NCBI RefSeq assembly: GCF_031583065.1
Contig: NZ_CP134053.1
Location: 1,674,001-1,738,000 of the forward strand
DNA from: Streptomyces sp. CGMCC 4.7035
Lineage (GTDB): Bacteria; Actinomycetota; Actinomycetes; Streptomycetales; Streptomycetaceae
Length of the DNA: 64,000 nt
Reading direction: 5' to 3'
Shown here: positions 63,060 to 64,000 of the stretch, in pieces
How positions within the stretch are numbered: the stretch's first letter is position 1
How the letters are laid out: each line of letters opens with the position of its first letter
Made by a program: the position numbers and the translations under genes
Notes under the pieces: generated by a model
Database searches by the model: none
What the model was told of the DNA's origin: nothing
The model's input: the letters and a program-made list of their open reading frames with translations, nothing else

Positions 63060-64000
63060 CCCATGACCTCCTCGGCAGCGGCCGCGTCGGCGTCTCGCGC
63101 CACCAGTGCCCGGTAGCCGGGCTCCTGAGCCAGCAGCCGCGCATGGCTTCCGGTGGCCGCGACCTTGCCGTCGACCAGGTAGTACACGGTGTCCACACGA
63201 TCAAGGACCAGCGGGGAGGTGCTGGTCACCACGGTCGTACGGCCCTCACGCGCCGCCCGCAGCCGGTCCGCGAGCGCCGCCTCGGTGTGCGCGTCGAGCG
63301 CCGAGGTGGGCTCGACGGTCAGCAGCACCTCCGGGTCGGCGAGCAGCGCCCGCACGAGCCGTACGCGCTGCCGCTGGCCGCCGGAGAGGTTGCGCCCCTG
63401 CGCGTCGATCGCCGAATCGAGCCCGTCCGGCAGGCCCTGCACGATGTCGTCGGCCACGGCGGCGTGCACCGCCCGCGCGATCGCCGCCTCGTCGAGGTCC
63501 TCCGGCTTCCGTCGGCCCCCGACCAGTTCCCGCAGCGTCCCCGCGAACAGGTCGGCCTCGTTGTCGGCGACCAGGATCCGTGCCCGCACCCGCGCCAGCG
63601 GGATCTCGTCCAGGCGTACCCCGCCCCAGGTCGCCTCCGAAGGGGCGTAGCGGCCCAGGCGGTCGACGACGGCCGCGGCGTCCGCGGGCCGCGCCCCGGC
63701 CAGCGCGGTCAGCCGCCCCGGCAGCACCCGCACCCCGGACTCCGGATCGTGCAGCACGGACGGCTCCGCGGGCGCCTCGCGCGTGCCGTCGTCGGGCTCC
63801 GGCTCCAGCCGCAGCAGCCGTACGACGCGCCGGGCGGCCACCACACCCCGGCTGAGCTGGTAGCCGCACTCGATGAAGAACGCCACCGGGCGCACCATCA
63901 CGGCGACATACCCGTACACGGCCACCAACTCGCCCACGGTGATGGTGCCCTGGGCGGCCAGCCGGGCCGCGAGCCAGGTCACGACGGCGAGGAACAGGGT
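63056..64000 (-). CDS. ABC exporter half-transporter, degenerate-site subunit, N-terminus outside window
   Basis: The frame is open to the window edge, giving 314 residues; most of the transmembrane domain lies outside. Its nucleotide domain keeps a perfect LSGGQRQRVRL signature but has lost nearly everything else. The Walker A position reads LAGARPADAAAVV (no Lys), the Q-loop position VADNEADLF, Walker B LLTVEPTSALD (no Asp) and the H-loop position TSTSPLV. Its role is presumably to donate the signature to the partner's active site. The ATGA overlap with the partner gene indicates coupled, equal synthesis. Confidence 0.9.
   Translation of the reverse strand, partial: TLFLAVVTWLAARLAAQGTITVGELVAVYGYVAVMVRPVAFFIECGYQLSRGVVAARRVVRLLRLEPEPDDGTREAPAEPSVLHDPESGVRVLPGRLTALAGARPADAAAVVDRLGRYAPSEATWGGVRLDEIPLARVRARILVADNEADLFAGTLRELVGGRRKPEDLDEAAIARAVHAAVADDIVQGLPDGLDSAIDAQGRNLSGGQRQRVRLVRALLADPEVLLTVEPTSALDAHTEAALADRLRAAREGRTTVVTSTSPLVLDRVDTVYYLVDGKVAATGSHARLLAQEPGYRALVARDADAAAAEEVMG

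Noticed and set aside
63056..63800. Pseudogene call for the degenerate ABC subunit
   Set aside because: The frame is intact, LSGGQ is conserved, and the losses complement the partner, so it is probably functional.

Overview
The window is a high-GC actinobacterial chromosome segment, almost certainly from Streptomyces. Third codon positions are GC-saturated. GTG starts and purine-rich ribosome binding sites are common. The gene order (thioredoxin/TPR protein, DUF6230-DUF6114 genes, pyk-ackA-pta-pfkA, dctA with a two-component system, merR-trx, glgB-mak-treS-glgE-glgP, secreted metalloproteases) is that of a known Streptomyces core region. No tRNA, rRNA, CRISPR array or secondary-metabolite cluster was seen.

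Layout. 1-5.1 kb: a truncated TetR regulator, a YbbN-like thioredoxin/TPR protein, and an envelope operon (DUF6230, DUF6114, Ser/Ala-rich secreted protein). 5.3-11.3 kb: what looks like an accessory insert with a secreted FG-GAP protein, a 1476-residue polymorphic toxin (signal peptide, Ala-rich coiled coil, Hint domain, 135-residue tip) and an overlapping putative immunity gene. 11.4-17.6 kb: central carbon genes pyk, ackA, pta (minus) and pfkA (plus). 17.6-22.8 kb: a HTH protein, then a DctB/CitA-like kinase and response regulator divergent from dctA. 23.1-30 kb: a TetR/MFS efflux pair with three operator palindromes, DUF2127, AKR and SDR genes, Lrp, and merR-trx. 30-38.8 kb: a HelD-like helicase, a lipoprotein, a giant secreted S1 protease, and a complete IS630-type element 43 bp upstream of the protease start. 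38.8-51.4 kb: the GlgE pathway operon (glgE, treS, mak, glgB) and glgP, with a subtilase between glgE and glgP. 51.6-56.3 kb: an isochorismatase-type hydrolase, DUF1275, amidohydrolase, DoxX and MarR gene set. 56.3-61 kb: DUF1990 and two paralogous M4 metalloproteases. 61.2-64 kb: a heterodimeric ABC exporter, with the upstream subunit cut by the window edge.

How the genes work together. Pfk and Pyk feed acetyl-CoA, and Pta-AckA handle acetate overflow or uptake. TreS, Mak and GlgE move trehalose through maltose and maltose-1-phosphate into alpha-1,4-glucan; GlgB branches it and GlgP degrades it. Several secreted proteases (S1, S8, two M4) fit a saprophytic soil life.

Most notable for follow-up: the toxin-immunity pair; two tandem 15-codon mini-ORFs chained by ATGA overlaps between the kinase and regulator genes; the ABC pair whose one ATP site is destroyed on both faces; a cloverleaf-like element between mak and treS; and the IS element just upstream of the giant protease.
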